From Microbacterium aerolatum (GTDB taxonomy: Bacteria; Actinomycetota; Actinomycetes; Actinomycetales; Microbacteriaceae): a stretch of DNA of 64,000 nucleotides. A program made the position numbers and the translations under genes. The stretch is taken from NCBI RefSeq assembly GCF_007988825.1, contig NZ_BJUW01000002.1, positions 62,001 through 126,000 on the forward strand. Direction: 5' to 3'. The notes below the pieces were generated by a model. The model had not been told where the DNA came from and did no database searches. It saw nothing but the letters and a program-made list of their open reading frames with translations. Below, piece by piece: positions 34,506 through 43,429 of this stretch (within the stretch, counting starts at the first letter, position 1; each line of letters begins with the position of its first letter).

Positions 34506-34808
34506 GCCGGGGCCGTCCGGATCGGCGTCGTCATCGAAGGCGTCGCCGTCAGTTGCAGCATCCTGCGGGCCGTCGGTTTCGGGACCGTCAGCAGTCTCGT
34601 CGGCACTGCCATCCCCTGGCTTCCGACGCCCGCTCGCACCGAAGGCGAGCGCGAACGCGATCCCGATCGCGATGCCGATCGCGATGCCCATTCCCATGTT
34701 GTCCAGAGCCGAGCCCATCGCGACGCCGACGCCCATTCCCAGCGCGATGCCGATGCCCCAGCTGGCGCGCTGACGGGCCTCGCTCCTGCTCATGTCGTGG
34801 TCGGCCAT
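34494..34808 (-). CDS. Glycine-zipper-like membrane protein, unknown
   Basis: A 104-residue protein. Its N-terminal 20 residues are charged (MADHDMSRSEARQRASWG). Then a 50-residue GxxxG-like stretch with repeated GIGIALGMGVGVAMGS and GMGIAIGIAIGIAFALAFG forms two tightly packable helices. The tail is acidic and hydrophilic. Such glycine-zipper modules form helix bundles or oligomers in membranes. The function is unknown. Confidence 0.75.
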   Translation of the reverse strand: MADHDMSRSEARQRASWGIGIALGMGVGVAMGSALDNMGMGIAIGIAIGIAFALAFGASGRRKPGDGSADETADGPETDGPQDAATDGDAFDDDADPDGPGSVR

Positions 34809-35089
34809 GACTTCACGGTACGTCGTCGCGGCGGTGACAGCATCCGCCGCTCGACGGATATCGCGACACGCCCGACGGTTGCGCCGCGCGACACGCCCGG
34901 GTAGCATCGTCGAGTCCTGTCCGCCGTGTTTGGAAGTTCATTGATCTGAGTCGTCGCCTCCGCGCCCATCTTTCCGCGCGCTGACACGACCCTTCCTTGT
35001 ACGGTTTCGCCGCCGCCTTCGGCGTCGTTCTTCGACGCGCCCAGCCGCCGCGACCGGTGTCAGTGCATTCGCACACCCCGGAGACACGC
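34809..35089. other. 281-bp leader region upstream of the ABC-F gene
   Basis: The region holds no confident gene. It contains the promoter area of the 34494-34808 gene and the 5' leader of the ABC-F gene. A small hairpin CGCCG-CCTT-CGGCG (35011-35024) followed by TCGTTCTT lies 65 nt before the ABC-F start. An open frame beginning TTG at 34997 runs in phase into the ABC-F gene and may be a short translated leader. Confidence 0.5.
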
Positions 35090-36709
35090 ATGTCAACACC
35101 CACCATCCACTCCTCGGTCACCCTCGACCGACTCACCTTCACCTGGCCCGACGGGTCCACTGCGCTCGACGGCGTCACCGGATCGTTCGGGACCGGCCGA
35201 ACCGGCCTCGTCGGCCGCAACGGCTCTGGCAAGTCCACGCTGCTGCGGCTGATCGCGGGCGAACTCGTCCCGAAATCGGGGACGATCACGACGACCGGCG
35301 ACGTCGCCTACCTGCCGCAGCAGCTCACCCTCGACACGGATCGCCGCGTCGCCGAGCTGCTCGGCATCGCTTCGGCGCTGGACGCGGTGCGCGCCATCAC
35401 GGCGGGCGACGTCGACCCGGCGCACTTCGATGCGGTCGGCGACGACTGGGACATCGAGGCGCGCGCCGAGGTCGCTCTGGCCGAGGCGGGCCTGGACCCC
35501 TCGTTCCTCGACCGCTGCGTCGGAGAGCTGTCGGGCGGTGAAGCCGTACTGGTCGCCATCGCCGGCATCCGCCTGCGACGCGCACCGATCACTCTGCTCG
35601 ACGAGCCGACCAACAATCTCGATCGCGCTGCGCGAGCAGCGCTCGCCGCGATGGTGCGCGCCTGGAAGGGCACGCTCATCGTGGTGAGCCACGACGTCTC
35701 GCTGCTCGAGCTGATGGACGACACTGCCGAGCTGTACGAACACACGCTCAGCGTGTTCGGCGGACCGTACTCGGAATGGCGGGCATGGCTGGATGCCGAG
35801 CAGAACGCGGCCCGTCAGGCCGAACGCGACGCGAAGCAGGCTCTCAAGAAGGAGAAGCGCCAGCGCATCGAGGCCGAGACGAAGCTCGCCGGACGTGCTC
35901 GAGTGGCGAACAAGGCGTACGTCGAGAAGCGCGTGCCGAAGATCATCGCGAACGGGCGGAGGATGGCCGCGCAGGTGTCGGCCGGCCGGCTGCGAACGGA
36001 GGTCGCCGAGAAGGAGGCCGAAGCGCGTGAGGCTCTGGACGCGGCGGGCCACCGGGTGCGAGGCGACGCCTCGATGAAGATCGAACTGCCCGATCCCGAT
36101 GTGTCGCGTGGCCGGCGCATCGCGACGATCAGCGACGCCGAGCGATCCTGGGTGATCCAGGGACCGGAGCGCGTGGCGGTCATCGGCCGCAACGGTGTCG
36201 GCAAGACGACGCTGCTGCGGCGGCTGGTGGCACCCGTCGCCGATGAGCCGGCACCGACGCTGGACGCGCATGCGCACACCGACCGGATCGGCTACCTGCC
36301 GCAGCGGATCGACGGGCTCGACGACTCGCGATCGGTCATCGAGAACGTGGCGCTGGCCGCACCGGCGATCCCCGAGAAGCAACTGCGCAACCGGCTCGCC
36401 CGGTTCCTGATCCGCGGAGACACGACCGACCGCCCGGTCAGCACGCTGTCCGGCGGCGAGCGCTTCCGCACCGCGCTGGCGACGCTGCTGCTGGCCGACC
36501 CCGCACCGCACCTCGTGGTGCTCGACGAGCCGACCAACAATCTCGACCTCGACACGGTCGACCAGGTCGTCGAGGCGCTGCGCGCCTACCGCGGAGCCGT
36601 GCTCATCGTCAGCCATGACGACGCGTTCCTGGACCGGCTCGACCTCGATCTCATCCTTGAGCTCGATGCCGACGGTCGGCTCGGCGACGTGGCGGAGGCG
36701 GCTACTTAG
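35090..36709 (+). CDS. ABC-F family ATP-binding protein
   Basis: A soluble protein of 539 residues with two ABC ATPase cassettes and no membrane domain. Cassette 1 has GRNGSGKST, a GELSGGE signature and [11 protein letters not shown]. Cassette 2 has [19 protein letters not shown] and [11 protein letters not shown]. Between them lies a charged linker (residues about 240-330, [27 protein letters not shown]) that inserts toward the ribosomal tRNA site in this family. Members either confer ribosome-protection resistance or aid translation. The long leader suggests regulation by attenuation. The end overlaps the DUF6157 gene by 8 bp. Confidence 0.92.
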   Translation: MSTPTIHSSVTLDRLTFTWPDGSTALDGVTGSFGTGRTGLVGRNGSGKSTLLRLIAGELVPKSGTITTTGDVAYLPQQLTLDTDRRVAELLGIASALDAVRAITAGDVDPAHFDAVGDDWDIEARAEVALAEAGLDPSFLDRCVGELSGGEAVLVAIAGIRLRRAPITLLDEPTNNLDRAARAALAAMVRAWKGTLIVVSHDVSLLELMDDTAELYEHTLSVFGGPYSEWRAWLDAEQNAARQAERDAKQALKKEKRQRIEAETKLAGRARVANKAYVEKRVPKIIANGRRMAAQVSAGRLRTEVAEKEAEAREALDAAGHRVRGDASMKIELPDPDVSRGRRIATISDAERSWVIQGPERVAVIGRNGVGKTTLLRRLVAPVADEPAPTLDAHAHTDRIGYLPQRIDGLDDSRSVIENVALAAPAIPEKQLRNRLARFLIRGDTTDRPVSTLSGGERFRTALATLLLADPAPHLVVLDEPTNNLDLDTVDQVVEALRAYRGAVLIVSHDDAFLDRLDLDLILELDADGRLGDVAEAAT

Positions 36710-37115
36710 CCCGGCTGCTGCGCATCGCCCTGGTGTGCGCGAGCGAGGGATCGGCGGCAAGCGCCGCGTACTCCTCCGAATCTCGCGGCACCAGGGCGAC
36801 GCGCCCCTCCGCATCATGATGCGTGCCCCAGCCGTAACGCTTGCCGATCGGCGAGGACCGCAGGCACGGCTGCCCCTTCGAGAAGAACTCCACCCTGGCC
36901 GCCGCGTCATCCGGGTCGATGCCCTTGCGCAGCGCGTGCGTCTCGAAGATGACGTCGTCGGAGGTGCGGCCGTACGGCTTCTCGGCGATGAGCCGATAGT
37001 GCAGCGCCGCGATGGACAGGTTCTCGGCGATCGGCGGCTCGGCGCCGTGATCGATCGGACAGTCCTCGGACACCTCGATGAACGTGCCCTGGTAGTTCGT
37101 CGCGTGGTCAGCCAT
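36702..37115 (-). CDS. DUF6157 family protein
   Basis: A 137-residue soluble protein beginning [20 protein letters not shown]. The family pattern includes [33 protein letters not shown], and [29 protein letters not shown]. It resembles small actinobacterial and firmicute proteins of unknown role. Start at ATG 37113-37115. It is divergent from the Lhr helicase 70 bp away and overlaps the ABC-F 3' end by 8 bp. Confidence 0.82.
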   Translation of the reverse strand: MADHATNYQGTFIEVSEDCPIDHGAEPPIAENLSIAALHYRLIAEKPYGRTSDDVIFETHALRKGIDPDDAAARVEFFSKGQPCLRSSPIGKRYGWGTHHDAEGRVALVPRDSEEYAALAADPSLAHTRAMRSSRAK

Positions 37116-37185
37116 GACACCACCATCCACCCGCGCAGGAACATTGTCGAGAGCGCATGTCGGATGCCTGCACGAAGATGGAGGG

Positions 37186-40100
37186 ATGAGCGATGTGCTC
37201 GACAGGTTCACCCCGGCCACGCAGGACTGGTTCCGGGGTGCCTTCGCCGCGCCCACCAACGCGCAGGCGGGAGCATGGGAGGCGATCTCCGCCGGCAAGC
37301 ACGCTCTCGTGGTCGCTCCGACCGGATCGGGCAAGACGCTGTCGGCGTTCCTGTGGGCGATCGACAGCATCTTCCGCGAGAAGACGGATGCCGTGGATGC
37401 CGTCGGCACCCGCATCCTCTACATCTCTCCGCTGAAGGCACTCGGCGTCGACGTCGAGCGCAATCTCCGCTCCCCGCTGGTCGGCATCGGCCAGTCCGCG
37501 CGAAGGCTCGGCGTCGACGCGCCGGGAGTGACGGTCGGCGTGCGCTCGGGAGACACGACCTCGAGCGATCGCCGCAAGCTCGTCACGAACCCGCCTGACA
37601 TCCTCATCACCACGCCCGAGTCTCTGTACCTCATGCTCACCAGCCGGGCCGGTGAGACGCTGCGCGGAGTGCACACGGTGATCATCGACGAGGTGCACGC
37701 GGTCGCCGCCACCAAGCGCGGTGCGCACCTCGCAGTGAGCCTGGAGCGCCTGGACGCGCTGCGCCGCGCCGCGGGGGCGGATGCTGCGGCTCAGCGCATC
37801 GGGCTGTCAGCGACCGTCCGGCCGATCGACGAGGTGGCGCGGTTCCTGGGCGGTTCGGCGCCGGTCGAGATCGTCGCGCCCAAGGCATCGAAGACGTTCG
37901 AGCTCTCCGTGTCGGTCCCGATGGACGACATGACCAATCCCCCGCCGCCCCCTGGGGTGCCGGCGGCCGACGACGCGGATGCCGAGTACACCGAGGTCAC
38001 CGGGTCCGTCTGGCCGCACGTCGAAGAGGCCATCGTCGATCGCATCCTCGAGAACAGCTCGACGATCGTCTTCTCCAACTCGCGTCGCCTGGCGGAGCGT
38101 CTGACCGGGCGGCTCAACGAGATCTACTCGGAGCGGATCGGCGTGCCGCTGCCTGATGCGTCGGCGCCGCCCGCCGCGATGATGGCGCAGGCGGGCTCCA
38201 CCGCGGGCGCTGACCCCGTACTCGCCAAAGCGCACCACGGCTCGGTGTCGAAGGAGCAGCGGGCGCTGGTCGAGGAGGAGCTGAAGTCCGGCATCCTGCG
38301 CTGCGTCGTCGCGACCAGCAGCCTCGAGCTCGGCATCGACATGGGCGCGGTCGATCTCGTCATCCAGGTGGAGGCCCCGCCGTCCGCGGCATCCGGTCTG
38401 CAGCGCGTCGGGCGCGCCGGCCACCAGGTCGGTGAGGTGAGCCGCGCCGCGCTCTTCCCGAAGCATCGCGGCGATGTGCTGCACACCGCGATCGTCACCG
38501 AGCGGATGCTGGCGGGTCAGATCGAGGCGATCGCCGTGCCGCGCAATCCGCTCGACATCCTGGCTCAGCAGACCGTCGCGGCCTGCGCGCTGGATGCGAT
38601 CAGCGTCGAGGAGTGGTTCGAGACCGTGCGCCGGTCCGCACCGTTCCAGTCCCTGCCGCGCTCCGCGTACGAGGCCACGCTCGACCTGCTGGCCGGGCGC
38701 TTCCCCTCCGACGAGTTCGCCGAGCTGCGCCCGCGCCTGGTCTGGGACCGGGATGCCGGCACTCTGACCGGGCGCCCCGGCGCGCAGCGGATCGCGGTCA
38801 CCAGCGGCGGCACGATCCCGGACCGCGGGCTCTTCGGCGTGTTCGTCGCGGGCGAGGGCGCCGGCCGCCGTGTCGGAGAACTCGACGAGGAGATGGTCTA
38901 CGAGTCCCGCGTCGGCGACGTCTTCACGCTCGGGACGACGAGCTGGCGCATCGCCGAGATCACGCACGATCGGGTCAACGTGATCCCGGCGTACGGACAG
39001 CCCGGCAAGGTCCCGTTCTGGCACGGCGACGGCATCGGCCGCCCGTACGAGCTCGGCGAGGCGCTCGGAAAGTTCTCGCGCGAGGTGGATGCCGCCGCTC
39101 CCGAGAAGGCCGCACAGCGCCTCATCGACGCGGGTCTCGACGAGCAGGCCCGTGCCAACCTCCTCGCGCACCTGCGGGAGCAGCGTGAGGCCACTGGCAC
39201 CCTTCCGACCGACCGGAACCTCACCGTCGAGCGTGGCCGAGACGAGGTCGGCGACTGGCGCGTCATCCTGCATTCCCCGTACGGCATGAAGGTGCACGCG
39301 CCGTGGGCCCTGGCGATCAATGCGCGTGTGCGCGAGCGCCTGGGTGTCGAAGGATCGGCGGTGGCGAGCGACGACGGCATCATCGTGCGCATCCCGGATG
39401 CCGACGCCGAGCCGCCTGGTGCGGACCTCTTCGTCTTCGACGCCGACGAGATGGAGCACATCGTCACTGAGGAGGTGGGCGGGTCCGCCCTGTTCGCCTC
39501 CCGGTTCCGCGAGTGCGCCGCCCGCGCGCTGCTCATGCCTCGCATGAACCCGAACAAGCGGACGCCACTGTGGCAGCAGCGGCAGCGATCCGCGCAGCTG
39601 CTCGAGGTGGCGCGCCGGCATCCGACTTTCCCGGTGATTCTCGAGACCCTGCGAGAGGTGCTGCAGGACGTCTACGACCTGCCCTCGTTGCGCCGTCTCA
39701 CCACCGCGATCGCCGAGCGCCGCGTGCGGCTCGTCGAGACCGAACCCGCGCAGCCGTCGCCGTACGCGCGCGACCTGCTTTTCGGCTACGTCGGCGCGTT
39801 CATGTACGAGGGCGACTCGCCGCTGGCCGAACGCCGTGCGGCGGCGCTCTCGGTCGATCCCGCTCTGCTCGGCGAACTGCTCGGCACGGTCGAGATGCGC
39901 GAGCTGCTCGACCCCGACGTCATCGCGCAGTTCGAGCGCGAGGCGCAGCGGCTGGAGCCGGACCGTCATGCCCGCGGCATCGAGGGCGTCGCCGACCTGC
40001 TGCGCACGCTCGGCCCGCTCGATGCCGCCGAGGTCGCCGAGCGGTTGGAGCCGGACCCTTCGACAGGCTCAGGGCCCGGCACCGAGGCGTTGAGTGGGCC

Positions 40101-41943
40101 GGAAGGTTCTCCCCGCGGGTCGTTGAGCGAGCCGGACGGTCCTCCACGCGGGTCGTTGAGCGAGCCGGAGGCGAGACGAAACGGGTTGAGCGAGGACGGC
40201 GAAGCCGCCCGAGTCGAAACCACTCTCGCTGAAGCCCAAGCCCACCTCGACACCCTGATCACTGCCCGCCGCGCCATCCCTGTCACGATCGCAGGTGCCT
40301 CGCGGGTCGCCGCCATCGAGGATGCCGCACGCCTCCGCGACGCGCTGGGAGCGGCGCTGCCGACCGGCATCCCGGTCGCCTTCCTCGAACCGGTAGCCGA
40401 CCCGCTCGGCGACCTCGTCTCCCGATACGCGCGCACGCACGGCCCGTTCACGACCGATGCCGTCGCCGCCCGATTCGGTCTCGGAACGGCCGTCGCACGC
40501 CACACGCTGCAGCGTCTCGAGCAGTCCGGACGGGTGACCAGCGGGTACTTCCTGCCCGAGGCCTCCGGAGCCGCGACGGAGAACGAATGGTGCGACACCG
40601 AGGTTCTGCGGCGGCTGCGCATGCGCTCTCTCGCCGCGATCCGCGGCAGTGTCGAACCGGTCGCCCCGGAGGCGTACGCGCGATTCCTGCCGGACTGGCA
40701 GCACCTCACCCGACCCCTGGAGGGCATCGACGGAGTGCTGGCCGTGGTCGAGCAGCTCTCCGGTGTGCCGATTCCCGCGAGTGCCTGGGAATCGCTCGTC
40801 CTTCCGTCGCGGGTGCGCGACTACTCCCCCGGGCTGCTGGACGAGCTCACCTCGAGTGGCGAGGTCGTCTGGGCGGGGCACGGGACGCTTCCCGGGCGCG
40901 ATGGCTGGGTGTCGCTGCATCCCGCCGATCTCGCACCCTTCACACTTCCGGTGACCGACGCCGAGATCGCGCCGGATTCGCTCGAGCACACACTCCTGGA
41001 GGCGCTCGGACGCGGCGGCGCCTACTTCGCCGCACAGCTGAAGGAGATGGCCGGTGCAGAGAACGAGCAGTCCGTGCTCGAGGCCCTGTGGAACCTGACC
41101 TGGTCGGGTTTCGTCACCAACGACACCTTCGCCCCCGTGCGTACGTTGCTCGCCGGCGGATCGCAGGCCCACAAGTCGGTGCGGCGGGCTCCGCGGGCGC
41201 GAACGTTCCGCGGCGTCTCCTTCTCGGGGCTGTCGGGCCCCGCACAGCAGTCACGGCCGACGGCCACGGGCGGACGGTGGTCGCTGCTCCCCACGGCCGG
41301 TCCCGCGGAGGCCTCGGCGACGGCATCTCGCCGCGCTACCGTTTCCGCCGGCCTGTTGCTCGATCGCTACGGCGTCGTCACGCGAGGAGCAGTGCAGTCC
41401 GAGGGCACACCCGGCGGCTTCGCCCAGGCGTATCGAATCCTCGCGGGGTTCGAAGAGGCCGGGCACTGCCGGCGCGGCTACGTCATCGAGAAGCTCGGGG
41501 CGGCGCAGTTCGCGGCATCCACGACCGTCGATCGGCTGCGCACGTTCGCGAACCTGCCCGATCCTGCACCCCTGCGGTCCATCACTCTCGCTGCGACGGA
41601 TCCGGCGAACCCGTACGGCGCCGCGCTCGCGTGGCCGCGACGCGAGGGCGTCTCGCACCGCCCCGGTCGCAAGGCCGGCGGGCTCGTCGTGCTCGTGGAC
41701 GGGGCGCTCGTGCTGTACCTGGAACGAGGCGGCCGCACGGTGCTGGCGTTCGATGACGATCCGGAGGTGCTACGGGCGGCGGCATCCGATCTCGTCGCCA
41801 CCTCACGCGCCCGCCGGCTCGAAACGCTCACCGTGGAGAAGATCAACGGCGAACCGATCTACGGCACGACCTTCGCCACAGCCCTGCAGGAGGCCGGTTT
41901 CGTGCCGACTCCGCGGGGATACGCCCTGCGGAAGGCCATCTGA
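37186..41943 (+). CDS. lhr: Lhr-type ATP-dependent DNA/RNA helicase (long form)
   Basis: Superfamily 2 helicase of 1585 residues, the long Lhr form. Motif I APTGSGKT is at 44-51, motif II DEVH at 168-171, motif III SAT follows, and motifs IV-VI include SNSRRLAERLTGRL, SSLELGIDMGAVDLVIQ and QRVGRAGHQVGEVS. The Lhr core, winged-helix and a C-terminal Lhr-specific region complete it. Mycobacterial Lhr is a 3'-5' DNA helicase linked to damage response. Residues about 957-1012 are an inserted low-complexity linker encoded by palindromic repeats (40056-40221), in frame, between LEPD and AHLDTL. Start at ATG 37186 with GGAGGG upstream. Confidence 0.95.
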   Translation: MSDVLDRFTPATQDWFRGAFAAPTNAQAGAWEAISAGKHALVVAPTGSGKTLSAFLWAIDSIFREKTDAVDAVGTRILYISPLKALGVDVERNLRSPLVGIGQSARRLGVDAPGVTVGVRSGDTTSSDRRKLVTNPPDILITTPESLYLMLTSRAGETLRGVHTVIIDEVHAVAATKRGAHLAVSLERLDALRRAAGADAAAQRIGLSATVRPIDEVARFLGGSAPVEIVAPKASKTFELSVSVPMDDMTNPPPPPGVPAADDADAEYTEVTGSVWPHVEEAIVDRILENSSTIVFSNSRRLAERLTGRLNEIYSERIGVPLPDASAPPAAMMAQAGSTAGADPVLAKAHHGSVSKEQRALVEEELKSGILRCVVATSSLELGIDMGAVDLVIQVEAPPSAASGLQRVGRAGHQVGEVSRAALFPKHRGDVLHTAIVTERMLAGQIEAIAVPRNPLDILAQQTVAACALDAISVEEWFETVRRSAPFQSLPRSAYEATLDLLAGRFPSDEFAELRPRLVWDRDAGTLTGRPGAQRIAVTSGGTIPDRGLFGVFVAGEGAGRRVGELDEEMVYESRVGDVFTLGTTSWRIAEITHDRVNVIPAYGQPGKVPFWHGDGIGRPYELGEALGKFSREVDAAAPEKAAQRLIDAGLDEQARANLLAHLREQREATGTLPTDRNLTVERGRDEVGDWRVILHSPYGMKVHAPWALAINARVRERLGVEGSAVASDDGIIVRIPDADAEPPGADLFVFDADEMEHIVTEEVGGSALFASRFRECAARALLMPRMNPNKRTPLWQQRQRSAQLLEVARRHPTFPVILETLREVLQDVYDLPSLRRLTTAIAERRVRLVETEPAQPSPYARDLLFGYVGAFMYEGDSPLAERRAAALSVDPALLGELLGTVEMRELLDPDVIAQFEREAQRLEPDRHARGIEGVADLLRTLGPLDAAEVAERLEPDPSTGSGPGTEALSGPEGSPRGSLSEPDGPPRGSLSEPEARRNGLSEDGEAARVETTLAEAQAHLDTLITARRAIPVTIAGASRVAAIEDAARLRDALGAALPTGIPVAFLEPVADPLGDLVSRYARTHGPFTTDAVAARFGLGTAVARHTLQRLEQSGRVTSGYFLPEASGAATENEWCDTEVLRRLRMRSLAAIRGSVEPVAPEAYARFLPDWQHLTRPLEGIDGVLAVVEQLSGVPIPASAWESLVLPSRVRDYSPGLLDELTSSGEVVWAGHGTLPGRDGWVSLHPADLAPFTLPVTDAEIAPDSLEHTLLEALGRGGAYFAAQLKEMAGAENEQSVLEALWNLTWSGFVTNDTFAPVRTLLAGGSQAHKSVRRAPRARTFRGVSFSGLSGPAQQSRPTATGGRWSLLPTAGPAEASATASRRATVSAGLLLDRYGVVTRGAVQSEGTPGGFAQAYRILAGFEEAGHCRRGYVIEKLGAAQFAASTTVDRLRTFANLPDPAPLRSITLAATDPANPYGAALAWPRREGVSHRPGRKAGGLVVLVDGALVLYLERGGRTVLAFDDDPEVLRAAASDLVATSRARRLETLTVEKINGEPIYGTTFATALQEAGFVPTPRGYALRKAI
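40056..40221. repeat. Composite palindromic-repeat insertion inside the helicase gene
   Basis: It begins with the short repeat CCCTTCGACAGGCTCAGGG (40056-40074). Then come a degenerate unit near 40087 and two direct copies of GCGGGTCGTTGAGCGAGCC (40115-40133 and 40148-40166). The second continues as GCGAGACGAAACGGGTTGAGCGAGG and ends near GAGTCGAAAC (40211-40220). These are one-sided copies of the unit found as inverted pairs in intergenic elements A-D. The frame stays open, encoding repeated GSLSEP. Confidence 0.85.
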
Positions 41944-41946
41944 GAC

Positions 41947-41964
41947 TGGTACGATATCTGGTAC
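41947..41964. promoter_or_regulatory. Repeat in the toxin-antitoxin promoter
   Basis: Two copies of TGGTAC (41947-41952 and 41959-41964), 12 bp apart, flank GATATC. The spacing of about one helical turn suggests binding by the antitoxin for autoregulation, as in yefM-yoeB promoters where short palindromic hexamers occur. Confidence 0.5.
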
Positions 41965-41979
41965 AAGTCGGGAGGAATC

Positions 41980-42228
41980 ATGGCAATCACCACGAGCGAG
42001 GCACGTCGCGATCTGTTCGGGTTGATCGAGCGAGTCAACCTCGACCACAGCGAAGTGGAGATCACCTCGCGGCGAGGATCAGCCGTGCTGATGTCGAAGG
42101 ACGAGTACGACTCGCTCATCGAGACCAGTTACCTGCTGCGCTCGCCCGAGAATGCGCGGCGTCTGCTGTCGGCCCTGGACTCGGCGCGCTCCGGGAGCGT
42201 CGAGGAGCACGACCTCCGCGACGCATGA
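41980..42228 (+). CDS. Antitoxin of the YefM/Phd family
   Basis: An 82-residue antitoxin. The N-terminal DNA-binding Phd/YefM fold reads MAITTSEARRDLFGLIERVNLD...VEITSRRGSAVLMSKDEYDSLIETSYLLRSPENARRL. The C-terminal 20 acidic residues (SGSVEEHDLRDA) would wrap the toxin. A GGAGGA site is 5 nt before the ATG. Its stop overlaps the toxin start (ATGA), the usual coupled order of antitoxin before toxin. Confidence 0.92.
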   Translation: MAITTSEARRDLFGLIERVNLDHSEVEITSRRGSAVLMSKDEYDSLIETSYLLRSPENARRLLSALDSARSGSVEEHDLRDA

Positions 42229-42494
42229 CCACCGCCCGGCTCCTCACCTGGACGCCCGAGGCGTGGGAGGACTACCTGCACTGGCAGACGCAGGATCGGA
42301 AGACTCTGCGGCGAATCAATCAGCTCATCGCGGACGTGCTGCGCGACGACCCTTTCGAGGGCATCGGCAAACCCGAGCCGCTGCGGCATGCTCTAGCCGG
42401 TGCCTGGTCGCGGCGCATCGATGAGGCGAACCGCCTGGTGTACGTCGCCGACGCGACGCACGTCACCATCCTTCAAGCGAGGTACCACTATTGA
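42225..42494 (+). CDS. Toxin of the Txe/YoeB family (ribosome-dependent mRNA endonuclease)
   Basis: An 89-residue RelE-superfamily RNase. The family opening WTPEAWEDYLHWQTQDRK is present. Residues matching the YoeB catalytic set are retained: E45, K49, R63/R64, and the C-terminal H88-Y89. It is expected to cleave mRNA in the ribosomal A site and to be neutralised by the upstream antitoxin. The stop overlaps the start of the EI24 gene (TTGA), so the three genes may be read together. Confidence 0.92.
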   Translation: MTTARLLTWTPEAWEDYLHWQTQDRKTLRRINQLIADVLRDDPFEGIGKPEPLRHALAGAWSRRIDEANRLVYVADATHVTILQARYHY

Positions 42495-43429
42495 TTCGGG
42501 AGTTCTTCGCCGGTGTGGGCACGCTGCTGCGCGGGTTCGGGATGTGGAAGTCGAACACGAGGCTCTTGGCCCTGGGCCTGATCCCGGCGTTCATCGCGTG
42601 GCTGGTTCTGCTGGCCGCGCTCGCGCCGCTCGTGATCTGGTTGGGTCCGATCACCGACTGGATGACCCCGTTCGCGGACGGCTGGACCGCACCGTGGCAG
42701 GGTGTCCTGCGATTCGGCCTCGGTGCTGTGGTGCTGGTCGCCTCGCTCGCCCTCGCCGCGGCGGTCTTCACCGCCCTCACTCTGACGATCGGCGACCCGT
42801 TCTACCAGCGGATCTGGCGTGGCGTCGAGCGCTCGCTCGGCGAGGAGCCGACTGGCGAGACCGGTTTCTGGGCGACCGTGGGTGAGGGCATCCGCCTCGT
42901 CTTCCTCGGCCTGCTCGTCGCGCTCGTGACGCTCGTGATCGGCTTCGTCCCCGTGGTCGGCGGTGTGGCGGCATCCATCATCGGCGTCGTCCTGAACGGC
43001 AGGGTACTCGCCCGCGAACTCACCGGACGTGCCTTCGATGCGCGCGGGCTCACCGGATACTCACGATCCGGGATGCTGCGCGCAGGCCGCGCCCGCGTCA
43101 TCGGCTTCGGCGTGGCGACGCAGCTGTGTTTCCTTGTGCCGTTCGGCGCGATCGTCACGATGCCCGCCGCGGTCGCCGGTTCGACGCTCCTCGCGCACGA
43201 CCTGCTGCGGCGCGCGAATCCCGACCGGACGCCGGAGGTGTCGCAAAGTGCCGCTCCCGCGCCCGCCGGGCGGCAGGAAGAGCCACCTCCAGGGAGAGCA
43301 GCCGCGACCTCCACGCGGGAGGTGTCGCAAAGTGCCGCTCCCGCACCCGCCGGGCGGCAGGAAGCGACACCTCCCGGGCCGACCGCAAGCGCGCCGCCGC
43401 CGCCTCCACCGGGGCCGCCCCGTGCCTGA
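42491..43429 (+). CDS. EI24-domain membrane protein (CysZ-like)
   Basis: A 312-residue membrane protein with an EI24/CysZ-type core over residues 1-250: helices near 25-50, 75-100, 135-175 and 200-235, with TIGDPFYQRIWRGVERSLGE between. CysZ members import sulfate, but this assignment rests on the domain only. The C-terminal 65 residues are proline- and alanine-rich and consist of two 28-residue repeats beginning EVSQSAAPAPAGRQE, encoded by repeats at 43234-43374. It starts with TTG at 42491 overlapping the toxin stop. The nei gene overlaps its end by 8 bp. Confidence 0.82.
   Translation: MIREFFAGVGTLLRGFGMWKSNTRLLALGLIPAFIAWLVLLAALAPLVIWLGPITDWMTPFADGWTAPWQGVLRFGLGAVVLVASLALAAAVFTALTLTIGDPFYQRIWRGVERSLGEEPTGETGFWATVGEGIRLVFLGLLVALVTLVIGFVPVVGGVAASIIGVVLNGRVLARELTGRAFDARGLTGYSRSGMLRAGRARVIGFGVATQLCFLVPFGAIVTMPAAVAGSTLLAHDLLRRANPDRTPEVSQSAAPAPAGRQEEPPPGRAAATSTREVSQSAAPAPAGRQEATPPGPTASAPPPPPPGPPRA
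43234..43374. repeat. Two 57-bp palindrome-ended repeats in the EI24 gene
   Basis: Copies at 43234-43290 and 43318-43374 share nearly identical sequence, spaced by exactly 84 bp (28 codons). The second has perfect 11-bp ends, GGAGGTGTCGC and GCGACACCTCC. The interior contains a GCCCGCCGGGCGGC-like palindrome. This is a third repeat family in the window, and again in frame in a disordered protein tail. Confidence 0.8.

Noticed and set aside
35093-37144. A 683-residue antisense frame over the ABC-F gene
   Set aside because: It lies opposite a well-supported ABC-F gene with clear Walker motifs and shows arginine-rich, repetitive composition typical of antisense frames.
37807-39969. A 720-residue antisense frame within the helicase gene
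   Set aside because: Antisense to conserved helicase motifs, with no recognisable domain. High GC keeps such frames open by chance.
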